56,221 bases of DNA from Endomicrobium sp. GTDB lineage: Bacteria > Elusimicrobiota > Endomicrobiia > Endomicrobiales > Endomicrobiaceae. The translations under genes were made by a program, and so were the position numbers. Each line of letters begins with the position of its first letter. The first letter of the stretch is position 1. Where the stretch lies: assembly GCA_031266185.1 (NCBI GenBank), contig JAISBM010000013.1:1-56221 (forward strand), written 5' to 3'. Shown one piece after another: positions 8,116 to 17,242 of the stretch. The notes beneath the pieces were generated by a model that was given only the letters and a program-made list of their open reading frames with translations, did not search any database and was not told the origin of the DNA.

Positions 8116-9030
8116 TTATGCCAAAATACGAGCTATGTTTAGTTTAGATAAATCAGAAGTTCCAAATCCTAAGTTCTGCGCAATATTTATGTAGGGTACA
8201 TCGCTTAAGTTGTAACCTATAACGCCAAGCGCTGCAGTATCTGCTGCTACAATGTCTGGAGAAATTATTAAATATTTCTTTAAAGTAGTATCGTCAACAC
8301 TCACTCCTCGTGGTCCGTTTGCAAGCATTACACGGTATGCATCTATAACATTTAATGTTGGTTTTTTGTAAAGCAAAACTTCTGCTATTGATTGGTTTAA
8401 ATCATTTCTATGAAATATATGCCTATCCCACACTATGCCCATAAGATTTTTAATTGCGCATGACATTTTGGCACCACCATGATTTTTTAATATGGGAACA
8501 TTTATAAACACGTCAGCAGTAAGTAAAGGTTTAAACAAAGCACATTTTTTGAGCTTTTTTGCTTGAGGTCGTTGAAGTGTTTCGTAAAGACTTTTGTCGT
8601 TTGCACGAAGTATTTTACCACCAGCTTCTTGAACAGCTTGTTGTATGCCGCTATTTTTATAAGAAGACTTCCATTCGTTGAGAGTATGATCAAAAACTAA
8701 CACTTCTGATGCCCCAGCTGCCCTTGCTTGACGGACAATCTCGCCAACAAGTTTAGGATTTGTATTTGCTCCATGTTCCGGGCCAGAGTCAAAAGAAATG
8801 TTAGGCTTTATAACAACTTTCTGTCCTGGTTTAACGAAAGTTTGTATTCCGCCAAAAGCATTTATCCCTTTTCTAAACATTTCAACAGGTGTACCGTTTC
8901 TAACACCAACAAGATCAGGAGAAGAAATACTTTTTGAATTTTGAGCAAAAATAGTTTTGGGAAGTTTTGTTGCAATTGCTGTTACCGCTGCAGCTTTTAC
9001 TATAGACTTTAAGAAGTTCCTTCTGTTCAT
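8116..9030 (-). CDS. DUF362 domain protein with Tat signal
   Basis: I place the start at 9030, not at an upstream in-frame codon, because AAGGAGGAAGAG lies directly before that ATG. The protein then begins MNRRNFLKSIVKAAAVTAIA, a twin-arginine signal with the RRNFLK motif. The ~304-residue product has DUF362 features: VVIKPNISFDSGPEHGANTNP, VFDHTLNEWKSSY, NVPILKNHGGAKMSCAIKNLMG and NVIDAYRVM. DUF362 proteins are often linked to iron-sulfur or corrinoid redox proteins. As the first gene of the operon ending in tatAC, it is the obvious substrate of the adjacent Tat system and probably a partner of the polyferredoxin. Its reaction is unknown. Confidence 0.87.
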   Translation of the reverse strand: MNRRNFLKSIVKAAAVTAIATKLPKTIFAQNSKSISSPDLVGVRNGTPVEMFRKGINAFGGIQTFVKPGQKVVIKPNISFDSGPEHGANTNPKLVGEIVRQARAAGASEVLVFDHTLNEWKSSYKNSGIQQAVQEAGGKILRANDKSLYETLQRPQAKKLKKCALFKPLLTADVFINVPILKNHGGAKMSCAIKNLMGIVWDRHIFHRNDLNQSIAEVLLYKKPTLNVIDAYRVMLANGPRGVSVDDTTLKKYLIISPDIVAADTAALGVIGYNLSDVPYINIAQNLGFGTSDLSKLNIARILA

Positions 9031-9101
9031 ACTCTTCCTCCTTAAGTAAAAAACAGACATCTAGAACTATTTACTCTATTATTATAAAAAATTAAAAAGT
9101 A

Positions 9102-9598
9102 TTACAAAAGAGGCAATTTTTCTCCACCTGCACATACGCCAACACCATAAGCCACCTCACTACTAATATTTATTGTATTTCCTGACACAGATATGTTAGG
9201 AATATTATTGGTCCCATAGTCATTATACAAACCCACATAAGCCCCGTACAACCCGTACATTCCAGCGCTACTATTAATATTAACAGTATTTTTGTCCATA
9301 TTAATAGAACATGCCACACTTATAGCATTACTTGCATCATCATTTGGACCAAGATATAAATACGCTCCATAAACACCATAAATACCACGCGCATTAACAT
9401 TAACAGTATTACCTGTCATAGATATAGGCGCTCTTCCCTAAAGGCACAATATAGCCCATTGCATCACTTAACACAGACCACCTGCCATAGATATTTACCA
9501 TCATTGACAGTAGGAGAAATGATAACAATATTACTCTTAGCATTGATATTGAGATAAATTACCTTACTGTAAAATTTTTTAAAATCAGTTATCATTTT
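9102..9598 (-). pseudogene. Decayed repeat-rich adhesin/autotransporter-like gene
   Basis: The minus strand encodes a repetitive pattern with units such as TGNTVNVNARGIYGVYGAY, KNTVNINSSAGMYGLYGAY and SGNTINISSEVAYGVG. This is typical of beta-helical surface proteins. An upstream stretch (from MITDFKKFYSKVIYL near 9590, behind AAGGAG) is in a different frame and ends in stops. The region is therefore the frameshifted and truncated head of a longer surface protein. No transporter or membrane-anchor domain remains. Confidence 0.5.
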
Positions 9599-9616
9599 AA
9601 CAATCTCCTTGTAGGA

Positions 9617-10933
9617 TTAAATCAAGCCTAATATTTTTTTTGTCCAGTCAGCAAAAAATATCGGTATGTTTAGCAAATTTCTGTCTTTTTTAAAATTATT
9701 TAATGAATATCTTATACAGATTTGCGGACTGTATTCTTTATCATACTCCGCAAGACTTTTTGACGCTGTGTTTGCGGCTGATTTTACTTCTATGGGAATA
9801 ATGTCTACTCCGTTTTGCAAGACAAAATCAACTTCCGCCTTGCCATGTGAAACCCAATATCTCGGTTTAACATCAAAATGATTAATCAAAGATTGCAAAA
9901 CAAAATTTTCTGCCAGCGCACCTTTAAATTCAACAAACAAATTATTGTTAAGCAAAACGGCTTCTGAAGGGAGCTTGGCTAGTTTTCTAAGCAACCCGAT
10001 ATCGGAAAGATATATTTTAAAAGCAGTTAAATCATCATATGCGCTTAAGGGCAAAACTGGTTTTGAAATGCAAAAAATTCTGTAAATCAACCCACCATGC
10101 TCGAGCCAAAGCAAAGCGTTTTCATATTCTTTTGCTCTTGCGCCTGGTTTTATCAACTTATAAATAAATTTTCTGTTTTCTTTGGATAATTGCGACGGAA
10201 CTGAATTCCATATAGCCGAAATCCGCGCGATGTCAGATGTTTGAATATGCTTGGCAAAATCCAGAGAATATGAATTCAAAATATCCTGTAATTTTTCCTC
10301 AACCGCACTTATGCCGGAATTTTCTAACAGTTTAGATATTGCCGCAGGCATTCCACCGGAAATCTGATATTTTTGATATGCGTCTTTAAATTTTGAAAAT
10401 ATGATTGGTGGCATATTTTCTACAGCAGAAATGTTTTCTGCATATGAATACAAGTCCTTAGAATATTTCGCCAAAAACTCCTTAAAGATTACCGGATATA
10501 AATGCATAAAATTAACTTTGCCGACCGGAAATGAATCTCCTTTAGACAAAGAAACGCCAAGCAGCGAGCCAGCGCAAACAATATAAAAGTTCGGTGCATT
10601 TTCCGCAAAATATTTTAGGCTATTTAATGCTTTGTTGCATTCTTGTATCTCATCAAAAATTATAAGAGTATTTTGGGGATCAATCGGAACATTTGTATAA
10701 AAAGAAAGCCTTTCTATCAGCCTTTGCGGGTCTTTTGTTTCTTCAAATTCTTTTTTTAATTCTTCGGTTTCATCAAAATTGAAATAAGCAGTCCTTTTAA
10801 AGTTTCTTTTTCCAAATTCCTTCATAGCAAACGTTTTGCCGGTTTGACGTGCTCCTTGGAGTATTAAAGGCAACCGATTGGTAGAATTCTTCCATTTCTC
10901 TAATTTTGCAAAAATTTCTCTTTCAACAAACAT
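9617..10933 (-). CDS. DUF4143-family AAA ATPase (intact copy)
   Basis: The 438-residue protein has a Walker A GARQTGKT near residue 27, a Walker B LIIFDEIQ and an arginine-sensor-like AGSLLGVSLS. A helical middle follows, then a C-terminal nuclease-like motif (HGKAEVDFVLQNG..IPIEVKS). This is the DUF4143 'ATP-binding protein' layout. The biological role of the family is unproven. It is flanked on both sides by gene fossils, yet this copy has no frameshift. Two broken relatives occur at 39.2 and 44.1 kb, of a different subtype (RRCGKST Walker A). Confidence 0.85.
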   Translation of the reverse strand: MFVEREIFAKLEKWKNSTNRLPLILQGARQTGKTFAMKEFGKRNFKRTAYFNFDETEELKKEFEETKDPQRLIERLSFYTNVPIDPQNTLIIFDEIQECNKALNSLKYFAENAPNFYIVCAGSLLGVSLSKGDSFPVGKVNFMHLYPVIFKEFLAKYSKDLYSYAENISAVENMPPIIFSKFKDAYQKYQISGGMPAAISKLLENSGISAVEEKLQDILNSYSLDFAKHIQTSDIARISAIWNSVPSQLSKENRKFIYKLIKPGARAKEYENALLWLEHGGLIYRIFCISKPVLPLSAYDDLTAFKIYLSDIGLLRKLAKLPSEAVLLNNNLFVEFKGALAENFVLQSLINHFDVKPRYWVSHGKAEVDFVLQNGVDIIPIEVKSAANTASKSLAEYDKEYSPQICIRYSLNNFKKDRNLLNIPIFFADWTKKILGLI

Positions 10934-11160
10934 TTTTCCCTGCTTTGTTCTGTTTTGTGCTGTTTTTTACACTTTTGTTAACCAAAAGCAGTGTAATATA
11001 AAAAAACTAATAAGTCAAACCGCAGCTTTATCTCTTTATAATGTGCAGAAGGATAGTAACTTATTTACACGTAATATATAAAAGAAGTCCTTTTAAGCCA
11101 CTACGAACACAGGCCGTTACAACAAGAAACAGAAAAACAAAACTGAAGAAACAAAGATAT
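10934..11160. other. Intergenic spacer with no clear feature
   Basis: No gene, RNA or repeat is recognisable between the DUF4143 ATPase start and the recombinase fossil. Short open frames here do not resemble known proteins. Confidence 0.4.
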
Positions 11161-11484
11161 AAAAATTACTGTTATCGATATCGGCAGTAAAATAATCATA
11201 GTTGTCAATGAAGAAAATAAGGAACAAAACTAACAGCTTACAAAAGCCGTATTAAGAGCATGTAAGTGGAACAAAAAATTAAAAGAAAGCTTTACATTCA
11301 GCCTAAAAACAATATGCAAAGAAGAGAATATAATAAAAGATATGTGGATAAAGTTTTAAAACTTACATGTTTATCTCCCAAAATAATAGAGAGTATATTG
11401 AATGGGACACAACCCAAGGATATAACAACCAATATAAAAACTACAGACTGGAAAGAGCAGGAAAAACACCTCTTAAGCATTTAG
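11160..11484 (+). pseudogene. C-terminal fossil of a serine recombinase/resolvase
   Basis: From about 11236 the frame reads KAVLRACKWNKKLKESFTF and then shifts. The next part reads YVDKVLKLTCLSPKIIESI followed by LNGTQPKDITT and TDWKEQEKHLLSI. This is the C-terminal 'ALARAF.W...L..G..AS...RLL.L..LAPDIVEAILDGRQP...W.EQ...L' signature of large phage-type serine recombinases. The catalytic N-terminal domain is absent. It lies directly upstream of the MarR gene cassette and suggests that a mobile element once sat here. Confidence 0.6.
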
Positions 11485-11599
11485 TTCTTTTTAAGATATC
11501 TTATTGAAAATACTAAAGTGATGGTAGGAACATATTCTTGTGTATTAGTTCAACTATGAAATGATATTATTTTCAATCTTCAGCATATCATCAATAAAC

Positions 11600-11628
11600 T
11601 TGACATTTCTACAGATACCCGTTATAAT
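11600..11628 (+). promoter_or_regulatory. Consensus sigma-70 promoter of the MarR gene
   Basis: TTGACA at 11600-11605 and TATAAT at 11623-11628 are both perfect and are separated by 17 bases. They sit about 55 bases before the MarR start codon. Confidence 0.8.
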
Positions 11629-11660
11629 TATTACAGGTACCTGTTATATAAGATACCTGT
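11611..11660. promoter_or_regulatory. Palindromic operator array for the MarR regulator
   Basis: A perfect 12-bp palindrome ACAGGTACCTGT lies at 11633-11644, just after the -10 box. Related half-sites flank it: ACAGATACC at 11611-11619 inside the promoter spacer, and GATACCTGT around 11652-11660. Binding here would block transcription, so autorepression is likely. Confidence 0.6.
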
Positions 11661-11683
11661 AAAAGAATTTACTGGAGGCGTTT

Positions 11684-12223
11684 ATGGATTGGAACAATGA
11701 TGTTTTGTCGGAAAAGTTTATGAAATTACAGTATCTGCTTCACAAGATGCATTTACAGAAATTTGTGGACGAGGGGCCTATGGGTAATCCCGTGCGCGGG
11801 CAGGGAAGGATTTTAACTTTGCTTAAAAAGCAAGACGGCATAAGCACAAAAGATATATCTTTTTTGTTGGATATCCGCATATCTTCGCTTAATGACCTTC
11901 TTTCAAAACTTGAAAAAAGCGGATACATTACCCGAAACCCCTCTCACGAAGATAAAAGAGTTATGCTTGTAAAACTTACCCAAAAAGGCAAAAGTGAAAA
12001 GAGCAAAAAAAGTACTGCGCCAGATATTTTTGGCTGTCTTTCCGAAAAAGAGCGGGAAAACTTAGGCAAATATCTTGATAAAGTAATAGAAGTTTTTAGC
12101 AAAGAAGTAGGCGACAAAGATGACGATGAAAAAATGGCTGCCTTGAAAGAAATACACGAAAAAATGGGTGCCGAAAAACTAAGACGTTTAGCAGGCATTA
12201 TAAAGCACAAAGGTGTTTGGTAA
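11684..12223 (+). CDS. MarR-family transcriptional regulator
   Basis: The 179-residue protein has the winged-helix core of MarR proteins. The segments are GQGRILTLLKKQDGISTKDISFLLDIRISSLNDLLSKLEKSGYITRNPSHEDKRVMLVKLTQKG, including the D-x-R wing motif (EDKRV). A long charged helical tail follows. GGAGG lies six bases before the ATG. It heads a three-gene group with a CGGC-domain gene and an SDR gene, both now broken, and probably controlled them in response to a small ligand. By eye the cassette is richer in G+C than the surrounding genes, which fits horizontal acquisition. Confidence 0.88.
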   Translation: MDWNNDVLSEKFMKLQYLLHKMHLQKFVDEGPMGNPVRGQGRILTLLKKQDGISTKDISFLLDIRISSLNDLLSKLEKSGYITRNPSHEDKRVMLVKLTQKGKSEKSKKSTAPDIFGCLSEKERENLGKYLDKVIEVFSKEVGDKDDDEKMAALKEIHEKMGAEKLRRLAGIIKHKGVW

Positions 12224-12242
12224 GGGGTGGGAGGTTTTTTAT

Positions 12243-12690
12243 ATGAATATAGCAATAACAAGCTGCAGCAACGTAAAAGATGATTGTAGCTGCGCGGGTG
12301 CAGGTTGTATGGGTTCTTTCAATAAGCGTTTGGCGGCATTTGACGCTTATACGGGTGAGGAAATTGTGTTAGTTGGTATAATTCGTGCGCAGGCTGCCCG
12401 ACGTTGTGATTCTAAAGCGCGTTAAGCCTTTGATTGAGTTTGCTAAAGCTGATAAAATTCATTTTTCAAGTTGTATGGCAGCCTTATGCCCGTTCGCTAA
12501 AAAATATAAACAGGTTATTGAAGAAGCATATCCGAATGTGGAAGTTGTTATGGGGACTGACTCCAAACCCGGACATCCGCATGAGATGATGAAAAACATT
12601 TTCCACAGGCTTTTGACTGAGAATAAGCATGGAATAACGGAAGAATTTAGCGCCGTATTAGAAAAAGCCAGACAAATGAGAAACAAATAG
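12243..12690 (+). pseudogene. CGGC-domain protein, frameshifted
   Basis: The start at 12243 follows GGGAGG. The first frame reads MNIAITSCSNVKDDC and then SFNKRLAAFDAYTGEEIVLVG, and the second reads VILKRVKPLIEFAKADKIHFSSCMAALCP. Together they match the CGGC domain, a small cysteine-rich putative metal-binding family. Between them the expected RCAGCP motif is readable only in a third frame (12385-12400). Two single-base deletions flanking this motif would explain the break. It was probably co-transcribed with the MarR gene. Confidence 0.75.
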
Positions 12691-12704
12691 GGGAGACTAA
12701 AAAA

Positions 12705-13450
12705 ATGAACAGAGTATCGAATAAAATTGTTTTGATTAGTGGCAGCGCCAGAGGTATGGGGGCCGAGGAAGCCAGATTATTCATTTCCGAAGGGGCGAAA
12801 GTTGTTATCGGCGATTTGCGTGTTGAAGAAGGACAGCAGTTAGCGCAGCAGCTTGGAAATAACGCTGAGTTTGTGAAACTTGACGTAACGAAACAGGGGG
12901 ATTGGAAGGCCACCATAGCATTATGTGAGAAGAAGTTCGGGCATATAAATGTTTTGGTCAATAATGCCGGAATAAATAATTATGCAATGTTTGAAGAATA
13001 TACACAGGACCAGCTTAAGCAAGTTTTAGACGTTAATCTGTTTGGAAATTTCAACAGCATGAAAGCGGTTACTCAGTCAATGAAAGCAAGCGGGGGCGGT
13101 TCCATTGTCAACATTTCTTCCGTTGCGGGCATAACCGGCTACCCCTTATTCCCGGCTATTGCGCTTCTAAATGGGCGGTAAGAGGCATGTCCAAAAGTGT
13201 CGCTTTAGAGCTTGGTCGTTATAATATCCGCGTCAACTCTGTTCATCCGGGGCAAATCAAAACATCTATGACAGATGACGGCGAAGATATGAAAACCGAG
13301 CATATCGCCATGAAATGTGTCGGCGAACCGATTGATGTGGCTTACGGCGTATTATTTCTTGCCAGTGACGAATCAAAATTCATTACGGAAACAGAACTAA
13401 TTATAGACGGCGGGGAAACGGCAGGCCAGGCAAATTGGGGCAATACATAA
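12705..13450 (+). pseudogene. Short-chain dehydrogenase/reductase (SDR), single frameshift
   Basis: The N-terminal frame has the Rossmann motif (SGSARGMGAEEA), the NNAG motif and the SSVAG serine. The catalytic YCASK plus WAVRGMSKSVALELGRYNIRVN and VHPGQIKTSM are in a second frame. One indel near 13150 separates them. Apart from this the length (~250 residues) is that of a classical FabG-like SDR. A GGGGAG site precedes the ATG. Because only one frameshift is seen, a sequencing error is possible. SDR enzymes oxidise or reduce alcohols and ketones with NAD(P)H; the substrate is unknown. Confidence 0.8.
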
Positions 13451-13850
13451 CAGTATTTTATATGCCCTTCCCAAAAGTAGAGGTGACTGCGAAAAAAGCA
13501 ACCAGAGAAAATCAGCTGTTTGCCTTGTATTTTTGCCATAAAAGCAGATAGAGAATGCTCTCACAGAAAAGTTATAAAAAAACTCCGACTAGGCATAAAA
13601 AAATATCACAGCTTAGAGGGGACGTTCTCTAAACAGCGATACTAAATGGCGAAGAGATAAGGGTTCCTTTTCGGTAAAATCCCTGACGATATTTTCCTTC
13701 AAGCCTGCTCTCGCTGTTTTTGCCTTTCGCTCCGCTCAAACAAAAACTTCGCTCCGAGCTTCGAATCCCTCGCAAAGCCAAATCATTGGCTTTGCCTATG
13801 ACCTTAAAACTTAAATTACTATTTCGATTAACATTGACCCTAAAAATATA
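13451..13850. other. Intergenic spacer with a 10-bp-stem hairpin
   Basis: No gene is visible. A perfect inverted repeat GCAAAGCCAA (13772-13781) / TTGGCTTTGC (13786-13795) with a four-base loop lies 55 bases beyond the 3' end of tRNA-Ser. It has no T tract on either side, so it is a structured element and not a clear terminator. A GC-richer stretch (13690-13770, 'CTCTCGCTG...CGCTCCGCTC') is unlike the AT-rich surroundings. Confidence 0.45.
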
Positions 13851-13937
13851 CGGAGAGATAGGGATTCGAACCCTAGCTACCCTTTCGAGTAAACAGTCTT
13901 TCCAGGACTGCGCCTTAAACCACTCGGCCATCTCTCC
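13851..13937 (-). tRNA. tRNA-Ser (GGA)
   Basis: The minus strand folds as a class II tRNA. The acceptor GGAGAGA pairs with TCTCTCC, with discriminator G at 13851. The D arm is GCCGAGTGGTTTAAGGC and the anticodon loop is CTGGAAA with anticodon GGA. The variable arm is long, as expected for tRNA-Ser, and the T arm contains GGTTCGAATCC. CCA is not encoded. Confidence 0.93.
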
Positions 13938-14014
13938 TCTTCAGTTTTTCAAATAACTATTTCTTTCATAACCTTCTACATTCTACTATCAAAGTACTTC
14001 TTGCCAGGAGGCGG

Positions 14015-14082
14015 TTCCCGGGCGCTCACCTCTCGCGCCCGCCACAGACTCGTGCTCCTTATTCGTCGCATTGCGGCCCTCT
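14015..14082. repeat. GC-rich tRNA-upstream repeat, copy A
   Basis: A ~68-bp G+C-rich segment with the stem GGGCGC (14020-14025) / GCGCCC (14035-14040) around the loop TCACCTCTC. CAGACTCGTGCTCCTTATTC and GGCCCTCT follow. A close copy lies at 17243-17308. Both lie 55-80 bases upstream (minus strand) of a tRNA gene. Confidence 0.75.
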
Positions 14083-14383
14083 CAGCATCTCTACACAAAT
14101 GGTTATACCTTTTTTAGACCCTTCTACATAATATTGCTAAACTACTTCTTGGGGCGTTACACTTGAACGAACAACTTTATTATCTTCTATCTATGCTCCT
14201 AGCTCGTTCTTTAATTACTTAATCATTAATTATACTTAAATTGGACAAAAAATCAAAACTAGCCCATCTTTAAATCCAAGTCAATTCAATCAACAATCTT
14301 GCAGAAACCGCCTTATTTAAAGCTCAAAATAAAGTTAAGTCAAAATCCCATACAAAAAAAGATTCACAAAATTTGTTAAAATT
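14083..14383. other. AT-rich spacer before the AlbA_2 regulator
   Basis: No gene or motif is recognisable. It contains only short broken frames between the GC-rich repeat and the next gene. Confidence 0.4.
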
Positions 14384-15685
14384 ATGTTTATGGAAAACAA
14401 CCACACAGAATACAAAGAAAGTTTAACCGATGATTTGGAAAAAGAAGTTGTCGCTTTTCTTAATTCTACGGGTGGCCAGATTCAAATTGGCATTAAAGAT
14501 AACGGTGCTATACTAGGGATTTCTAACCCTGATAAAGTACAGCTAAAAATTAAAGATAGGTTAATAAATAATATTCGTCCAAGTATTATGGGATTGTTTG
14601 ATATTTTGACAATAGAGCAAGACGGCAAAACAACAATAATCGTCAATGTTGCAGGAGGGCCAGAAACTCCGTATTATATAAAGCAAAAAGGACGGTCAGA
14701 AGCAGGTTGTTTTGTTCGTATAGGGAGTTCTTCTCAACCTATGACAGAAGATATGATAAATAAACTTATGTCAAAAAGACATCATTTATCTTTAGCAAAT
14801 ATAGTTTCCCGTCATCAAGATCTTGAATTTGAGCAACTTAAACTTTATTACGGATTTAAAAAGAAAACCTTAAATGATAACTTTGCAAGAACGCTTGACT
14901 TTTTAACTAATGACAAAAAATATAATCAAGTTGCAAATCTGTTTTCAGATAATAACAACATCTCTGTTCGCATTGGCAAATATGCAGGAAAAGACAAATT
15001 GAACTTAATTGGTCGGGAAGATTTTCAGCATTGTTGCCTAATAGCAGCAATGCAAAAAGTTTTAGATAGATTTGATATAGAAAATATTACACAATCGCTT
15101 AAACGCCCTATGAAATCCCGTTTAGATAAAACTTTGGTTGATAAAGCTGTTTTACACGAAACAATAATCAACGCTTTTGCCCATAATGATTATACTTATG
15201 GAGATACTCCTATTTTTGAAATATTTTCAGATAAATTTGTGATCACGTCTTTTGGCGGCTTAGTGGAAGGATTAGACTTAGAAAGTTTTTATAGTGGAAC
15301 TTCTATGCCAAGAAACCGCCAGATAATACGAGTATTTAAAGATCTTGAATATGTAGAGCAAATAGGGTCAGGCATTCCAAAAATCATCGCCAAATATGGT
15401 AGAGAAAGTATTACAATAAGTAGCGCAATTTTACAAACAACTTTGAAATTTGAGCTACTAGAAAATCAAACAAATGTCAAAACCGCAGCAGGAAGTAGGG
15501 AGAAAAGTAGGGAGAAAATAATTGACGCTATAAAGACAAATCCAAATATAACTACAAAAGAACTAGTTGAAATTGTAGGCATTAGTATAAAAGGCATAGA
15601 AAAAAATATAAAAGCACTAAAACTTCAAGGCAGAATTCGTCGCATAGGTGCTGACAAAGGCGGGCACTGGGAAGTTGTTGATTGA
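14384..15685 (+). CDS. AlbA_2 (Schlafen-type) ATP-binding/DNA-binding regulator with C-terminal HTH
   Basis: The 433-residue protein opens with an AlbA_2 domain (HTEYKESL..LEKEVVAFLNSTGGQIQIGIKDNGAILG, residues 5-50). It continues with a GHKL-like C-terminal part of the COG2865 'RecG-related HTH' family (ALVDKAVLHETIINAFAHNDYTYG, FGGLVEGLDLESF, EQIGSGIPKIIAKYG). It ends in a winged helix (NITTKELVEIVGISIKGIEKNIKALK). A second in-frame ATG three codons in is an alternative start. These proteins are often found near restriction or nuclease genes. Here a DUF1016 nuclease fossil follows after 84 bases. The gene appears intact. Confidence 0.83.
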   Translation: MFMENNHTEYKESLTDDLEKEVVAFLNSTGGQIQIGIKDNGAILGISNPDKVQLKIKDRLINNIRPSIMGLFDILTIEQDGKTTIIVNVAGGPETPYYIKQKGRSEAGCFVRIGSSSQPMTEDMINKLMSKRHHLSLANIVSRHQDLEFEQLKLYYGFKKKTLNDNFARTLDFLTNDKKYNQVANLFSDNNNISVRIGKYAGKDKLNLIGREDFQHCCLIAAMQKVLDRFDIENITQSLKRPMKSRLDKTLVDKAVLHETIINAFAHNDYTYGDTPIFEIFSDKFVITSFGGLVEGLDLESFYSGTSMPRNRQIIRVFKDLEYVEQIGSGIPKIIAKYGRESITISSAILQTTLKFELLENQTNVKTAAGSREKSREKIIDAIKTNPNITTKELVEIVGISIKGIEKNIKALKLQGRIRRIGADKGGHWEVVD

Positions 15686-15769
15686 AGGCAGATGAAATGT
15701 AAAAAAAATAAACAAACACTATCATCACTGTTGCAAGAAGGAAAAATATCTCGCTTGTAAGGATTTATA

Positions 15770-16863
15770 ATGAAGAAAGAAATAAAAATAGTTCGTCATA
15801 AAAAAGATGATTTGCTTGACGATGCCGTCTTAAAAATTAAAGAATTGATGGTACAGGCAAGAAAAATAATATTTAGAGATATTACCAACCAATCGTTAAA
15901 GACTTATTGGCAAGTAGGGCAAATAATTGTAGAAAAAGAACAAGACGGAAAAGTCAAGGCCCGTTATGGTGATAAATTGTTGATAGCGCTTTCAAAGAAA
16001 TTGACAAATCAAATGGGGCGTGGTTTTTCTCGTTCAAACCTACAGAATATGCGTAAATTTTATGTTCTATATCCAAAACGCCAGACAGTGTCTGGCAAAT
16101 TAACCTGGTCGCATTATGTTGAACTGTTAAATATAGAAGATACTGATGCCCGTTCTTTTTATGAGAAAGAAAGCATAAACTCAAATTGGTCTGTTAGAGA
16201 TTTGCAAAGGCAAATAGAAATTTCTCTCTTTGAAAGGCTTTTGTTGTCAAACGGAAAAACAAATAAACAAAAAGTTTTGGAGCTTTCTAACAAAGGAGTT
16301 GAATTAAACAAACCCGAAGATATTCTAAAAACTCCTATGGTATTTGAATTTTTGGGAGCAAAAGAAAACAAGCCGCTGCTTGAAAAAGAACTTGAATATA
16401 AACTTAATACGCCACATTGAAGATTTTTTACTGGAATTAGGACGCGGTTTTATGTTTGTAGGTTCTCGACAACGAATGAATATCGGCAAAAATAATTATT
16501 ATGTTGATATGGTCTTCTATAATAAAATCTTAAAAGCGTATGTTTTAATAGACTTAAAAATTGGAGACATGAAAGCCGAATACGCTGGACAAATGAACCA
16601 GTATCTAAATTATTATAATACGGAAGTTAATGAAGTCGGTGATAATGCTCCTATAGGAATAATTTTATGTAAAGGCATTAACAATGTTGAAGCAGAATAT
16701 GCTCTTGGCGGAATAAGTAACAAGGTTTTTGCTTCAAAGTATTTTACTACATACCTGATAAACAAGTTCTCATTGACGAAGTTAACTCTGTTTTGAAAGA
16801 CAAGAAAAATTAAGTGAATTGTTTGAAGATATTGACGATAAGGAAACAGAAAATTTGGAATGA
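15770..16863 (+). pseudogene. DUF1016 (YhcG-type) PD-(D/E)XK nuclease gene, multiply frameshifted
   Basis: The N-terminal DUF1016_N domain is intact (TYWQVGQIIVEKEQDGK, ARYGDKLLIALSKKLTNQMG, NLQNMRKFY, LTWSHYVELLNIED, NWSVRDLQRQI). The C-terminal nuclease domain continues in a second frame (HIEDFLLELGRGFMFVGSR, YYVDMVFYNKILKAYVLIDL), and the tail PDKQVLIDEVNSVLKDK is in a third. SELFEDIDDKETENLE needs one more shift. The breaks are near 16400, 16760 and 16810. DUF1016 proteins are putative nucleases carried by mobile or defence islands. The core catalytic residues remain readable, so the gene died recently. Confidence 0.82.
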
Positions 16864-16949
16864 ACGGAGTAAGCATTAAATTAAGCGTGAGAAACGCTCA
16901 CCATTCTATCATTGCTAGATCTTAAAACCTAATTTGACCAGTTTTAACG

Positions 16950-17114
16950 TATGGCCAAGTCATGAGGAAAGAAATTTCAAATTCAGCAGGCACTGCCTGC
17001 TGAATCCTTAAAAAGCAAGAACATATTATCCTTACTCAGTTGGTCTCATTATGAAAGGTTGATGAGAGTTTCAAACGGGCTCGGGATTGGTATATTAAAG
17101 AGGCTGTTTCTCAA
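16950..17114 (+). pseudogene. Second DUF1016 gene, N-terminal domain fragment
   Basis: Around 16990-17070 the plus strand reads QALPAESLKSKNILSLLSW and then SHYERLMRVSN. After a shift it reads RARDWYIKEAVSQ (17076-17114). This is the 'LSWSHY..LMRVEN..ARDWY..EAI.QNWS' core of DUF1016_N. The frame stops two bases before the 3' end of tRNA-Ala. The matching C-terminal piece is at about 17460-17641, beyond the tRNA. Confidence 0.6.
16981..17005. repeat. 25-bp perfect palindrome
   Basis: ATTCAGCAGGCA (16981-16992) and TGCCTGCTGAAT (16994-17005) are perfect inverted arms around a single C. It lies inside the DUF1016 N-terminal fossil. No T tract follows. Confidence 0.6.
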
Positions 17115-17115
17115 A

Positions 17116-17188
<73 letters not shown>

Positions 17189-17242
17189 ATCTTACACATT
17201 TATTTACTTTTCAAAAACCTTCCGGTCAGGAGCAAGCCCCTG

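Noticed and set aside
7908-8147. Plus-strand open frame opposite the polyferredoxin and DUF362 genes
   Set aside because: It is fully antisense to well-supported minus-strand genes and has no family signature or ribosome site.
13629-13956. Short open frames across the tRNA-Ser gene
   Set aside because: They translate the tRNA and its flanks (MAEWFKAQSWKDC...) and have no real coding signal.
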